In this document: piece after piece, positions 1 through 10,829 of the stretch
Layout: every line of letters starts with the position of its first letter
Position numbering within the stretch: position 1 is the first letter of the stretch
Assembly (NCBI GenBank): GCA_029204225.1
Contig: CM055096.1
Coordinates: forward strand, 32,926,487-32,990,486
Origin: Diphasiastrum complanatum
Taxonomy: Eukaryota > Streptophyta > Lycopodiopsida > Lycopodiales > Lycopodiaceae
Length of the DNA stretch: 64,000 nt
Reading direction: 5' to 3'
Position numbers and translations under genes: made by a program
The notes under the pieces: model-generated
Told to the model about the DNA's origin: nothing
The model's database searches: none
The model's input: the letters and a program-made list of their open reading frames with translations, nothing else

Positions 1-1180
1 ACTAAAATCCAAAAAGCTAGTCTCCTAGAATATAGGAATATTCCCTACAAAATAGGATCTAAGGAAAATGGTCAACTCTTATCTTCTAGTACTCTATACA
101 CACATGTGAACATCCACTTGCCATGTGGGAGCATTTACTCATGCACATGCAAGGAAAAGCTAATTTGTAGGTGACTAGTCAACTTGACTAAAAACTAGTC
201 ATTTCATGTTCACACTAACTAGAATGATACAAAATCAATTTGGATATATACAAACATGAAAAGTACATCCTTTCACACATGGGAACATGCTCCACACGTG
301 TGAAATCATATCATCAACATATTCTAATGTTTGATCAATATTTACATGAACCAATGTCAAGTGAGAAGTGACAATTTTCAACACATGTCTGATGCGTGAT
401 GGATGTTTCGGAATCAGTTCGTAAGTGATAGCAACTGTGAAACTGAAAAGACGATGCCAAGAATCAATTTTCATAGTTTTGGTCCATATCGGATGGAGTT
501 CGAAAATCCCAGATACGTAAATTTTTGAAAGTCTCGTCAAATTTTTTTTTTTTAATTCAAATTTGTTCCTATCCAGATCAAGCTACCACTAAAATTCGTC
601 CTGGCAACGGAACCAAAAAGCTGTTAGGGGATTGTTTTATCCCTTAACTACCTAATCCTAATTATGGCAACGGAAATCCCTAATACACTGAGAACAATCC
701 TACTAAAACTAGTTGGCGCATTCACATACTATATTTTATCGCAACAGTACTAAACAAAAGATTAACAAAACATCATCATTATAGAACCCAGAGTTATACA
801 TCACAACAAAGTGCATACATAGAGTAATGGCATTGGCTCGATTGCGTTCCATGTAGCTGATCCATTGTGGCAATCACATAAGGTTACAGATTGAATAGTA
901 ATGTAGACTCAAAATGTGACTCAAAGAAGTAACGTTACGTTAAAGCCACTATGTCAAGAAATTATTGGGCCACATGTACAAAAGAAGTGAATAAAACCGA
1001 ATAAAAAATAAAAAAGCAATCTTGACAAAAGGCCCTTTTTGTGTTTAAACTTCCTCTAATGGCTAGAATTCTGACTTGTAGAATCATCCTTGACTTTTCC
1101 TTTGCCTTTATCCAGTAAGGGTGGCACATTCGCTGAATCAATCTTTTGAGGAGGATTTTCCCATTTCAGGACCGTATTAT
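1..1180. other. Intergenic, no gene recognised
   Basis: AT-rich sequence with no reading frame resembling a known protein on either strand. The Ty3 gag-protease remnant that follows runs leftwards on the minus strand, so its reverse transcriptase would be expected here; none is visible, so that element is truncated or deeply decayed. Confidence 0.5.
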
Positions 1181-1184
1181 AATG

Positions 1185-2895
1185 TTACTTGGCTTGTTTC
1201 TTCGTCATTGACCTTGTGATCCTGTCTTCCTTCAATATAACTGCTTTGGGCGGTTTTATTGTTGGTTCATCAGGAACATTCCGCACTCCAAATCTGATCA
1301 GATCCATGTGATTTAGAATCTGCTCATCAATAAGTTTTGCATTGTCATCAGGTATGAGGTCATCTTCAATCGGATTTGGTATAGGTTCCGGTGATATCCA
1401 AGCTACATTCAGCACATTCAATGGAAAAGTGATTGGTGTATCCAAGGTTCGATCCAATAAGAAAATCTCACTCAAATTTGACTGATTATCTTGTTGACAC
1501 ATATATACTGCTGTACAATCAATCATTGCAAGAGCTTCACTCCAATTGACAGTATCCGTTTGAGAATTATAATGAACTCCTAAATTTTTCTTTGGTCGGT
1601 CACAAGTATGATCCGTTGTTGATGAATCATCATCCTCTTTTTGAACCACTGGTTTAATAGTCCAAGTTGCAAGATCAACTTTGACTGCACGTTCACAATT
1701 TTCAAAAGTGATTTTTCCGGTACCCCAGTTATGCATTACTTGTGCAAACTCGCAACCATGGACGTCCCAATATGACTCAATAGACATTTGATGCTTCTGG
1801 TAAGTCCATTACTACGAAAGTACTGATGAACTATACTCCCGCAATTCTGACAGGTATATCTTCAACCATTCCTTGCGGATGAACTGTCGTTTGATCAGCT
1901 AGCTTAATGGCAAAAGTCGCAGGCTTGATCTTTGTAAGGCCCCATTTTGCACATAGCTTTGTAGAAATCAGGTTAACTCCTGAACCGCCAACTATCACAG
2001 CTGCTTCCTTAGGAAATTGTCTATGTTGTATCGGCAAGGTGATATTCTTTTGTTCACTTTCCCAAGCGGCTCCAACATGGAGGAGTACTTCATTAGATTC
2101 TTCAAATCCAGCACAAAAAAATGGCTCTTGATGGACTTCTGGTTCTGCTTGAGCTAACTTTTGCGCTAAGACTTCTTTTGCTTTTGGCACCAACTTCAAG
2201 AAATCTCCCAATAAAATATAAAATCTTACTAGATAAAATATTCATGAGCAGTTCTGTTTGCGGCACTTCTAGTTTAGTCATCTTGAAGGATTCTTCATGA
2301 AGATGCAACTGATCATTCATATCTGTACGTAAATTTCTTGGAGGCTGCAATGGTGAAGGATGAACTTCGACTGTTGCGTTAGTAGCTTCAAGCTCCTCTT
2401 CCTCTTGCAGATGTTTAATCCACTGCCTCATATCCTGATATCTTCGTTTTTCTGCATGAAGATTTGGATAGACTCCAGATGTTGTTGGTATATCAGTTAA
2501 CGGAATAGAATCATCAGGTACTGGGTCCGCTACTAGTTCTTTCTGCTTCTGTGCGACCACCATCAAGGGTAAACTTGATTTATTCTGAGCTTCTAGTCTT
2601 TGCTTGATTGTTATCAAATTTACAGGAGCTGTAGTAGGTGGTGGCTTCGATCTTGCTGGACAGTCTTTATAACAATGCCCATATCCACATTCACGACAAA
2701 ATGATACAAATTTCTCTTTATTTGGACATTCTACAACTCTATGATTTTCTCGACATGCAAAGCATCCAAGTGATGCTCTAGTCCAGTTTCTAGATGCTTG
2801 TTGTTGCGCGGCAGCATAAGTAGCATATTGTTCTGAAGATCCACCTTCTTGATTATTACCATAGTTCGATTGCTCGACACTTTTGTATGGTTGGT
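1185..2895 (-). pseudogene. Ty3/gypsy gag-protease remnant
   Basis: Read on the minus strand, the first part is a gag C-terminus: a Gln-rich stretch, then two zinc knuckles, CFACRENHRVVEC and CRECGYGHCYKDC (about 2640-2765). Both have CX2CX3HX4C spacing rather than the usual CX2CX4HX4C. The same frame runs on into a linker and then a retropepsin-like domain: GGSGVNLIS at about 1965-2000, a MDLPEASN motif and ILGRPWLR at about 1760. Two stops interrupt the protease, and a frameshift moves the end (NWGTGKITFE) into another frame. The catalytic Asp expected before GGSG is Val (GTT, one base from GAT), so the protease is dead. Upstream the frame hits a stop near 2900, where unrelated plus-strand sequence begins. 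It belongs to a plant Ty3 lineage; reverse transcriptase and integrase are absent. Confidence 0.75.
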
Positions 2896-3491
2896 TCCAT
2901 CAAATTGGCAGGAGGAGCGGAGTGCTTTATACGGATGCATTCACATATGTGAGTGAGTATATAGATGAAACTTTGAAGCGTTATGTCGTACGAATTTCTG
3001 GCTCAACTATCATGTGGATTCCATATAACTTGCTTAGTTATATATGGAAAGGAGATAGATTCTTTATCGCTCATCTCAATAGATTTATCAGCCACTTGGG
3101 TAACGATCATTTCTTGGAGTTGACTAAAGATCAGCTAAAAACTTTTGATCTTGAAAGTGTAGGAAGAAAGTTTCTATCCGTTGAAATTACTATTATTTCT
3201 TTGCTTAATGAGTTTCCAGCGAATGTGGGCCACATCGAAGAGAATCCTAGTGTGTAGGTGAATGAGATGGACGACCCTGGTGAAGAGGAAGATTTATCCT
3301 TAAAGCAAAAAACTCTCTTGGCAGCGCAAGTGGTCGGAGGTGCATTCTCAGCGGAGCCATAGAAAATAGATGAGTCCATTGATGTCATGCTTTGTATCCA
3401 TGGCCTTGCTCCAATCATCATTATTGTAGTGGGTTTCTTTCCTTGCCTATCCTCAACCCAAGATTTAATCAATCTAGCATCGAGGAGATGA
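2883..3491 (+). pseudogene. Unrecognised ORF remnant, probably retroelement-associated
   Basis: A frame of about 200 codons open for its first 124 codons and then interrupted by two stops (3255 and 3358). It contains hydrophobic and aromatic patches (SYIWKGDRFF, ISHLGNDHFLELTKDQL) followed by an acidic stretch (MDDPGEEEDLSL). I do not recognise the family. It abuts the broken end of the minus-strand Ty3 gag, so it probably arrived by insertion or rearrangement. The acidic tail recalls the end of the chimeric frame near 7020-7140, but I could not align the two convincingly. Confidence 0.4.
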
Positions 3492-4015
3492 AGTTAGTTG
3501 TCACGCGTAGATTCGTTCCCATGAGAGCGATATCATAGTTTAGATTCGAGCATGAATGGAAGACTCACATCTAATTCTAACATCCATTAATCTTAAACAT
3601 TAACACTATGTCCACTAACACTAGATCCACAATGAAGATAGCTTACTCTTTCTCTCTCTCCCTTTCTCTCTCACAAAAAGTATAAAAACATGCAATCCCA
3701 ATAACAATCAGATCCAACAATTACCAAAACACAATAAAGCATCAGAGATGGAGGAAAAGTGATAGAGAGCAAGGACATTCATATATCCATTTCACAAGAG
3801 AACCAATCTGCTCTATTGAAATGAAGATATGTACATGTGTAGGAAACTCGAGTTGGTCCCTTTTTATAGTAGGAAGCAAGACCCTAGCCTCTAAATCCTA
3901 TTGGTCCATTTCTGCCTCCCTAATTATTCAAATTTAGAAAAGAGTGAGAACCATCCAGAATATGGCTATCATAAACTTCGTTGAAAAATACTCGCCACCT
4001 CCATCAAACATCAAT
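3492..4015. other. LTR-like non-coding stretch
   Basis: CT-rich tract (about 3645-3672), a TATA-like AGTATAAAAA near 3680 and a second TTTTTATAG near 3860 resemble a decayed LTR promoter region. A degenerate reverse complement of a methionine-tRNA primer site (GAGCGATATCAT, about 3524) could mark the end of a minus-strand LTR. No terminal repeats can be paired, so this is a suggestion only. Confidence 0.25.
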
Positions 4016-4017
4016 GT

Positions 4018-4402
4018 TTTTATGTGGCATTCTGTTTGCTTTTCCAGTCAAGCCTTCATGGATTTTCTATAGTTTGAAAAACCATCTTATGTTTTGCCTA
4101 GATTCACATCTACTATAATCAACAATAAATATAATGAAGTAGTAATAGCCACTAGTAGATCTCGTCTATTCAGGCCCACATACATCTTTGTGGACAAGAT
4201 CTAGGATGTCATTGGCTCTTCTTCTTGCTCCATTCTTAATTTTCTCCCTATGTTGCCCATAATAGATTCTTCACGGATTTTTCTCCCAAATGAGATAAAC
4301 CAACTACAAGATTGTTATGTTTCAAGATTTGTATGCTTTGAACATTAATGTGACCAGTTTTTTTATGCCAACGATCACTTTGAGTTAGTTCTAGATTATA
4401 GA
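4018..4402 (-). pseudogene. Ty1/copia pre-integrase and integrase fragment
   Basis: On the minus strand, WHKKTGHINVQSI matches the copia pre-integrase zinc region. After a frameshift this is followed by GKQHREKIKNGARRRAND, LVHKDVCGPE and FIVDYSR, the standard run into the copia integrase core. The first catalytic Asp (in HKDVCGP) and the second (in VDYSR) are present, but stops interrupt the frame after CGPE and after WFFKL. The remainder of integrase is missing. The fragment is isolated between an LTR-like stretch and unrecognised sequence. Confidence 0.75.
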
Positions 4403-6041
4403 ATTTCATTGAAAGTTTATGAATAAAATTTTAAAGGTATTCAAACCTTATGCTTAAATGAAATTTATGCTATGAAGCTTTGTTAAAAAGAAAGTAAGCC
4501 TTTGGGAGGTAGGGGAAATCAGGAGAAGGAGAGAGTACAGCTCCCCCTCTATATTTTTTGCAACTACAGAAGAGAGGAAGCCACCTCTCCGTCCTTACCT
4601 TTTCACCTTCACTTTCTTTTTGAGCCTCCTTGACCTTGCAAAGTCCCCTACACATAACAAACAAAAACTATGGAGAATGATTTCTCCAAAGGAAAAAGGT
4701 CCTCCTCCCATCACTTTCTTGACTTTTTGATACGAGCTATGGTAGGTGAGCCATAGGACTCTAAGGTAAGACTAAAAGGACATGAGTTTGAAAGTGACCT
4801 TGACTTAGAGGGATAAGCATGACCTTAAGGGATTTTTAGGCCTTTGTTGTTAAACTCTTGTCAATTTTTTTAGCAAGCCTCCCTTAGTGCATTGTTGAGC
4901 TTAAATAGTAAAGAAAGCCAACTAGCTGCAGCCCTTTCTCTTGAACCTCATATTCAACCTTGAATTTTATTCAAGCAACAAGAAGGACAAGCACTCCGAT
5001 GTGATTTTGTCTTGGCTTGATCGGTGGAATAGTCATTTCCATGCATGGCATGCCAAACAATACCAAGATCACTTATGCTACTATGCTTTTACACAAGAAT
5101 GCATTGACGGGTGGGAAGATCTTAAGGAAAGGGTTAACACCCCTACCAATTGAAATGCAAGTAGTTTTGAACAAGCATTTGATTGAATCATCAAGCGGGG
5201 TGTTTCGTAATCAATGTACATCAATTTTGTATGTTTGTGTAAGATGTATATCACATAGTGGTTTTCCAAGTATATGTGATTGTGAATTGGGGTACTTAGT
5301 AATAGTAATGTAATATAATTATAAGAGCGTAGTCATGAAACTAATAACAACTGGTAGGTGTTTTTAGGTTGGATTGGTTGCATAATATTGGTTGTAATAA
5401 TAACTAAGACGGTTGCGGATGGGTAGATTGTTTTGTAACTTAGAGGGAACAAAACGGGGTTACGGTTCCATTGAAGAACGTTTTTGCGGTCCGTCATTCG
5501 GTTTTTACCATTCACTATGATGCTGGATGAACTACTTCAATGATGGAATGCGTGTTTTGTGGATTTTGGGTTATTCTGATTTCGTTAGGGTGCCATGTTA
5601 CGGTTTCACATTACGGCTTCGAAGATTAAAGACATTGAGGTTTTTACGATTTACTCATTACAGGTTTATGTTGCGGCTGTTTGCGGTTCGATTATTACGG
5701 TCGTTGGGTTCATTTTTTTTTTGTGGGTGCGAGACGTGACATTGCATTTAAGGGAGCCACCGGGTCATAACCAGGATAAGTACGATGGTCGTGAGTTTGA
5801 CGGTGATTAATGGCATCAAAGATAACCTTTATACAGTTCATGAGTGCTACGATTAATTTGACGGTACCGTAGCTGTTGCTACATGTTTTCCTACAATAGA
5901 CAAGCGTGAACCATGACAACGGTTGGAAGAGTAGGAACGAGTTAAAAGAGGCATTTCGTCATTTCGCACTTACTTACTATCCAGAAATTCTTGCATTATG
6001 AATTCCTATGAGCGTGTTCAAGCATTCACGAACAAATGACG
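4403..6041. other. No gene recognised
   Basis: Several short open frames exist (for example 4941-5153 on the plus strand), but none resembles a known protein or shows a consistent frame. Between about 5400 and 5900 CpG and TTACGG-type words are more frequent than in the flanks, which may reflect a different insertion. Confidence 0.4.
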
Positions 6042-6665
6042 ATGGCAACAATCAGTAACGGCTCTCCAGGTTTATTAAACGAGCGACGATCAGGAGTATG
6101 TAATTCAGGACTATCTGAAAGAGTTAAGGTTGGATCATCTCCAACAATTCAACCCTAACAAGATTGTGGAGGACACGGCAGTTGAATTCCTTAATAATAT
6201 ACGGAAGGAGTCGGAGGAGCATGGCTTTATCCAAGTACGCAACGTGAACATTCCGATCACGGAGTAGATGTTTGGTGACACCATCGGATTGCCGGTGGAT
6301 TGTGACATACCAAATGTTCCCTTAGTGTAAATGACCAACTTTTTCCCTGTGGATGCTTTCAACAAGGAGCAGGGGTATAAGATGACTCTCTGCCAACCAT
6401 CGGAGTTAGGTGCATTGGGAAGGTGGATGAACCAGATAATTTTTGGCCGACATACTGACCAATACATTTCAGTCAAGAATTTTGCACCGATTCAAGAATA
6501 TTTGCATGGAGCACTAGTTCCATGGGGGAAAATAGCATATGAACAATTCAAGAAGTCTCTGGAAGGCACGAAGAAGTACAGTGAATGGGGTGCGCATATC
6601 ACTAAGATATGCGAGGCCTTTGGAATTTTGAATGACCAAGAAGTGGGATTGAAAGGAGGAAATGA
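6042..6665 (+). pseudogene. Unrecognised ORF family A, decayed
   Basis: A protein-like frame starts at an ATG (MATISNGSPGLLNE), shifts frame near 6085 and then runs as EYVIQDYLKELRLDHLQQF through to a stretch around KYSEWGAHITKICEAFGIL. It is interrupted by stops at about 6267 and 6328. From 6331 it is open for over 100 codons with even amino-acid use (GRWMNQIIFGRHTDQY, QEYLHGALVPWGKIAYEQF). This looks like a real protein that has decayed, not noise. I do not recognise it. It is fused directly to a copia reverse-transcriptase tail, so it may be an extra ORF of a retroelement or a captured host gene. Confidence 0.5.
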
Positions 6666-6845
6666 AACTCTACCCGTTTCAATCCATCATCGGCTCACTG
6701 ATGTATGCAATCGGATCTGCACGCGATCAGACCTTGCATATTCGATCATTACACTCAGCCAGTTCCTATCAAATCCATGCTTAACTCATTGGAAAGCACT
6801 AACAAAGGTCATAAAGTACATCCAAACAACGAAAACTCTCAATTA
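6666..6845 (+). pseudogene. Ty1/copia reverse transcriptase-RNase H junction fragment
   Basis: The motif series SIIGSLMYAI, a one-base frameshift, then CTRSDLAYSI, LSQFLSNP and HWKALTKVIKYIQTTKTL is the conserved end of copia reverse transcriptase. The coding signal stops abruptly at about 6845. The open frame in another phase continues to 7079 with an acidic tail of unknown origin. No LTR follows directly. The same motif series recurs near 25870 and 62620. Confidence 0.8.
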
Positions 6846-7523
6846 ATTGAAATTGTTTCCACAACCAGAAATTGGATCTTAGATTTATTTAGCATAGCAG
6901 CACCACCAATGTATGTGCTATCCAAAAAGGTAGAACTTGTCACAGTTGTAGATTTAGATCCTAGTTTGGTGAGTTTTATAAAGATGAGATTGACATGTAT
7001 TTTAATTTATTCGGATGAATTCCAAGAGGCAGATAAGGTGGAACCAAACGAGGATGGCATTGCCCCACTGTGTAATTAGCCTTAGTCACCTATCAATGGA
7101 ATTGCAAGTGATGAGGGTGACTTAGCGGAGGTTGTAGAACAAGAGTACAATATTATCACAGAGGTTGTTACTTAGGAAATTGCAACTTTTCTCCCATCAG
7201 TTTACTAAAGTAACTGCTAAAGTTGATTCAAATGATTTGGTGGAAAAAAATTGATTGTAATCCAAACACATTTATTAAAATGATTTACATTGAAATTTTA
7301 GACTATTTCAAAAATGAAATTTGTAATTGTTGTGAATTATGATTGCTTTTTTTTTTTTTCTTTCTCCAGAATGATTTTGAATCAATTTTTGTATTATTTA
7401 AACTGATTGAAATTGGATAATACATAGGTATGGAATCTTATTTAAATTTCACATTTTGCAATAGTTTTACAAAGGTTCATTAACTGGCACACAAGTGAAT
7501 CTCCTAAGAATGTGCTTAAATTT

Positions 7524-7697
7524 GTTTGTTTTTTTTTTTGCATACATATTAAGCAACTAGTGGTTGTTACATACAACATATACAACTTGGCAATGCCATT
7601 TACGAAGCTAGTCTCCTTAGATGTCACTACATAGTGGTTAGGATTCGAGCCTGCACGTTTCCGGTGGCAGTCAACAACTCTACCCAATGCACCCCAA
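7524..7697 (-). mobile_element. tRNA-type SINE, copy 1
   Basis: The minus strand carries a tRNA-like head with a good RNA polymerase III B box (GGCTCGAATCC, 7641-7651) and a weaker A box around GCATTGGGTAGAG. A body follows that is shared nearly base for base with the plus-strand copy at 15445-15620, then an A-rich tail after TATGC. A 6-bp AATGTG on each side (7509-7514 and 7696-7701) may be a short target duplication. The head looks slightly shorter than that of copy 2. Confidence 0.75.
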
Positions 7698-8057
7698 TGT
7701 GAACATAGAATCTGGATCTTCTTCAACATGTCTTTTTCATCTCCCGCTTACTACTCTCTCTTAGATTTGAAGGCTAGTAAATCATCAAAAAATTTGCTTG
7801 GAAATAGGTCATCGATTGGCGATGACCAGTTTTGAAGCAACTGGAGTTGTTGTGTTGGAGGCAATAGGAATAGTTGTTGTGTGTGGCTTGTGGCATTTGT
7901 ACTTTTGCCACAGAAGCATCCTCAACAATGATTTCACTTCAAACTAGTCAATGGCAACAATGACAAGTTTTGTAGTAGCTGCTAATGAGTCATTGCTACT
8001 ATTCTGAATTTTGATTTTGCTTGGCAAGAAAAGATTTTCTCTATATCATAGCCATAT
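7698..8057. other. No gene recognised
   Basis: Sequence between the SINE and the HSP70-like remnant. It could hold degraded upstream parts of that pseudogene, but I see no aligned motif. Confidence 0.35.
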
Positions 8058-8550
8058 CAACCTGTCGTAGGCTCATTGATTGATGAAGTGTACGCTGTAT
8101 AGATCTTGGGAGGTGCAACTCATGTGCCAAAGCTCCAGCAAGTCCTTTTCGATGCCTTACGGAAAAAAAAAAATCTTAGAAAAGCATCTTGATGCAAATG
8201 AGGTTATTGCACTAGGAAGAGCATTGCATGCTACGAATCTGAGCAACAACATAAATCTCAATTACAAGGCGGATTGATTGACGGATCTTCCTACTGCATT
8301 AGTATGACAATCAAATCACTGAAACTACTCCTGAACACATTCATACTTTAATCTTGAGAAACAAATTTTTTTCCAAGACTAGAAGAAAGTCCCTATCAGA
8401 TTTTCTTGTTTTCTGAAGAATGACAAAAATTCGAAGATATTTGTGTGTGGTTTTAGCATTGAACAATTTGGAGTATGCGGTAATCCTCCTTATGCATTCC
8501 ATCGATGTCTGGAAAGTTTGCAACTTTTTCAAATTCGTTTTCATTAATTA
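8058..8550 (+). pseudogene. HSP70-17/HYOU1-like chaperone pseudogene fragment
   Basis: The plus strand encodes PVVGSLIDEVYAV, a stop (8100-8102), then ILGGATHVPKLQQVL, LEKHLDANEVIALGRALHA and TNLSNNINLN, continuing in a shifted frame as LIDGSSYCIS and later PRLEESPYQIF. This order matches the end of the ATPase domain and start of the substrate-binding region of the large HSP70 class of the ER (HYOU1/GRP170; HSP70-17 in plants). In that class GGATRVPKLQ is followed by LDADEA.ALGAALHAANLSDGIKLN and then by a DGSSYG-type motif. Multiple frameshifts and stops show it is not functional. No introns are evident in the stretch, so a processed copy or a captured exon is possible. Only about 150 codons of a protein near 900 residues are present. 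Confidence 0.7.
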
Positions 8551-9250
8551 AACAAAACTTGCCTATGCATGCGATGGTGTTGTGTAGTGTGTTTTTCCTA
8601 CCCAAATTTGATATCCTGCCCATCCATATATACCCATGTGAAAGGCTTGTTTAAGATTAAAAAACATATATGGCAGGCTTCTCAATTCTTGATCTTTCAT
8701 TGTCTGCTTTTTCGAGCATGCCTTTTATAGATTATGCATTTGTTGTTCTGTCGTTATGATTGCAAAAGGCTGCAGGTTGCAGGTAATGAGCTTTACTGAG
8801 AATTGCACTCATCTAGATCGTAGAAATCGTCGAGAGCTTGCAGCATGTTGTAGACCGAGTGGTTGTGGGTGGAGTTAGTGTCTACAGTTGTCTAGTAACT
8901 CTCTCTTTCTGATTGTTTACAAACTGATTGATGCTCCTGATTGTAATTAGATGCTTTATATTTTTGAACTGAGTAGAGATCGAGCTATCTTACTAATAAG
9001 AACTCTTTCAAAATCTTTCATACACTTGTACTAGACAATTAATATATCATGATCTTGGTGTTACACTACAATATGTTGTGGCCATGGTCGATGTCTTTGG
9101 CGTCTTTGGTCGTGCTTTTTGCTATAGTTTGTTAGACTACATACATCTTTATGAATATTCGATTTTCTAATCATAAAGATTACAACTACACAAAAAAATG
9201 TTTTAAGATAATTTTTTGCAACATTATTTTTTCAAAGAGCTAGAAAAAAG
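8551..9250. other. No gene recognised
   Basis: AT-rich sequence without a supported coding frame or RNA gene. Confidence 0.4.
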
Positions 9251-9463
9251 TTTGTAATTTGTTTGACATTTCCCATGGCAATTTCAAATTTCATAATGCA
9301 TCATACATTCGAGAGAAAGGCGAATCTCCCAGTTTATACTTTTGAGAAAAAAAAATATGTAATTTTTTTTACATTTCTCATGGCAATTTCAAACTTCATA
9401 TTGCATCATACATTCGGGAGAAAGGCAAATCTCCCAGTTTATACTTTTGAGCAAACCATAACT
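9251..9463 (+). repeat. Two-copy tandem duplication of about 105 bp
   Basis: Two adjacent units share the words CATGGCAATTTCAAA, GCATCATACATTCG and TCTCCCAGTTTATACTTTTG in the same order, offset by about 105 bp and with a handful of differences. The second unit runs directly into the copia RNase H frame, so the duplication lies at the broken upstream edge of that element. Confidence 0.85.
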
Positions 9464-9824
9464 GCCCAATCTTCTTGCGAGACAGAGTACGTTGTTGCAG
9501 CCAAAATGGCTAATGAGCTGACATGGCTCAAACAGTTCCTAGAAGGACTGGGAGAGAGCACCAACGGGCCGTTGATGTTGTACATGGACAACACCCGGTG
9601 CCATACATTTGATGAAGGATCATGTGTTTCATTCTAGAACAAAAGACATTACAATCAAGTATCACTTGATCAGGGATCTGGTTGAAAGAAACGAGCTAAA
9701 GACCATGTTCATTTCAACGAAGCAGATGGTAGCCGATATCTTCACAAAGCCTTTAGACAAGGCAATGTTTGAAAGACAAAGGACAAGCTTGGGAATCAGA
9801 AAAACACTCGCTTTGAGAGGGAGC
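9462..9824 (+). pseudogene. Ty1/copia RNase H tail
   Basis: Motifs run in the order SSCETEYVVAA, ELTWLKQFLEGLG and MDNTR. After a one-base shift come VFHSRTKDITIKYHLIRDLV, ADIFTKPLDKAMF and SLGI, the C-terminal half of the copia RNase H. It ends in an AG-rich polypurine tract immediately before the LTR. One frameshift near 9605 separates the halves. Reverse transcriptase, integrase, protease and gag are absent upstream. Confidence 0.88.
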
Positions 9825-10700
9825 TGAATAAACCTAAAGTTTCTAAGTGTCAAAGCTTTTATGTTTTTTCTTGCATTTTTTGGATTGCTGCATTTTTTAA
9901 CTAGGTTTCGCACAGTCTGCATATTAGAACTGTGTTTCGCACAGTTTGCATTTTTCACACTTTTCCGAAAAACTCGACACTAAGCCAAAATATGACTTAG
10001 AACATTTTTCGTCGACCTTTGGCCTTTTTGCATTTTTTGAAAAATGCGACACTTAGTCCAAAATGACTTAGAATGTGTTTTTCATAGATTTTCGGCTTTT
10101 TCGCATTTTTCCAAAAAATGCGACAGCTTGTTCTTTGCGTTTTTCGTAAAATGGAACCAAGACGTGAACATACAGTACAAGCAGCTGAATATGCAGAAAT
10201 GACGGAGGAAAGCGACGTGCAACCAAAATCAGTTAGAATTAGCATAATGAGTTCTTTTGATTACTACAGTTTAGATTAATCATCTCTCATACAGATTAGA
10301 TTAATCAATCTCTCCATTCTTTAAATATGGGAACAACGTGAGAGAAGACAGATATATGCGTAACAAGCAATAGCTAGATACAATACAGATGCATACATAT
10401 AGCACAATGCACAGTAGTGACGTGCAAGTAGCCGTAAACAGACGTAGCTAGCAGTAGCTAGTTTCTCGTAAGAGAGAATACCTCTCTTGCACCCACGTGC
10501 TAATTTGGGAAACAAATAGTGCTCAAAGTTTTTTGTTGTAAACTTGTTTTGATAATAGAGTTGCAACATTCTGTCTGTCGTGTGCAATCTGTGAATGATT
10601 TGTGATGCTTGCTTGCAATAGATATTACTTCCGTTGTTTCTCAGTTATTGATTGTTGATTCAATATTATCTGCTGTTTATAAATTAATATCAAATTTGCA
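9825..10700 (+). mobile_element. Copia LTR following the RNase H tail
   Basis: Begins with TGAATAAACC just after a polypurine tract (GAGAGGGAGC), as expected for a 3' LTR. A TATA-like TTTAAATATGG lies near 10320. The left part carries repeated GCATTTTT/AAAAATGCGAC units (see the repeat entry). The right end is not fixed, because no partner LTR or primer site is visible; a CA end near 10700 is plausible. The minus-strand copia near 62-64 kb has the same TGAAT-type LTR start. Confidence 0.55.
9953..10133 (+). repeat. Degenerate 70-75 bp tandem repeat inside the LTR
   Basis: At least two full units and a partial third share a palindromic core (GCATTTTT, a short spacer, AAAAATGCGAC) followed by a CACTTAGTCCAAAATGACTTAGAA-type half and a TTTCGGCTTTTT end. 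Each core can fold into a short hairpin. Confidence 0.7.
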
Positions 10701-10829
10701 GTGTCGGAAGATGATTGATCGTAGTATGAAGCAGTAGCTACAACTACATAGATCGACTCTATCTTACGGCCCCCATCAGAAACTACAGAGACTTCCTAAG
10801 GGTGGAATGAGAGCGGCAAAAGCATCTTC

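Noticed and set aside
4941-5313. Two overlapping plus-strand frames
   Set aside because: Short, out of phase with each other and without recognisable motifs.
7620-7660. Possible tRNA gene
   Set aside because: Only A/B-box-like parts are present, the cloverleaf cannot be completed, and the unit continues into a SINE body and A tail.
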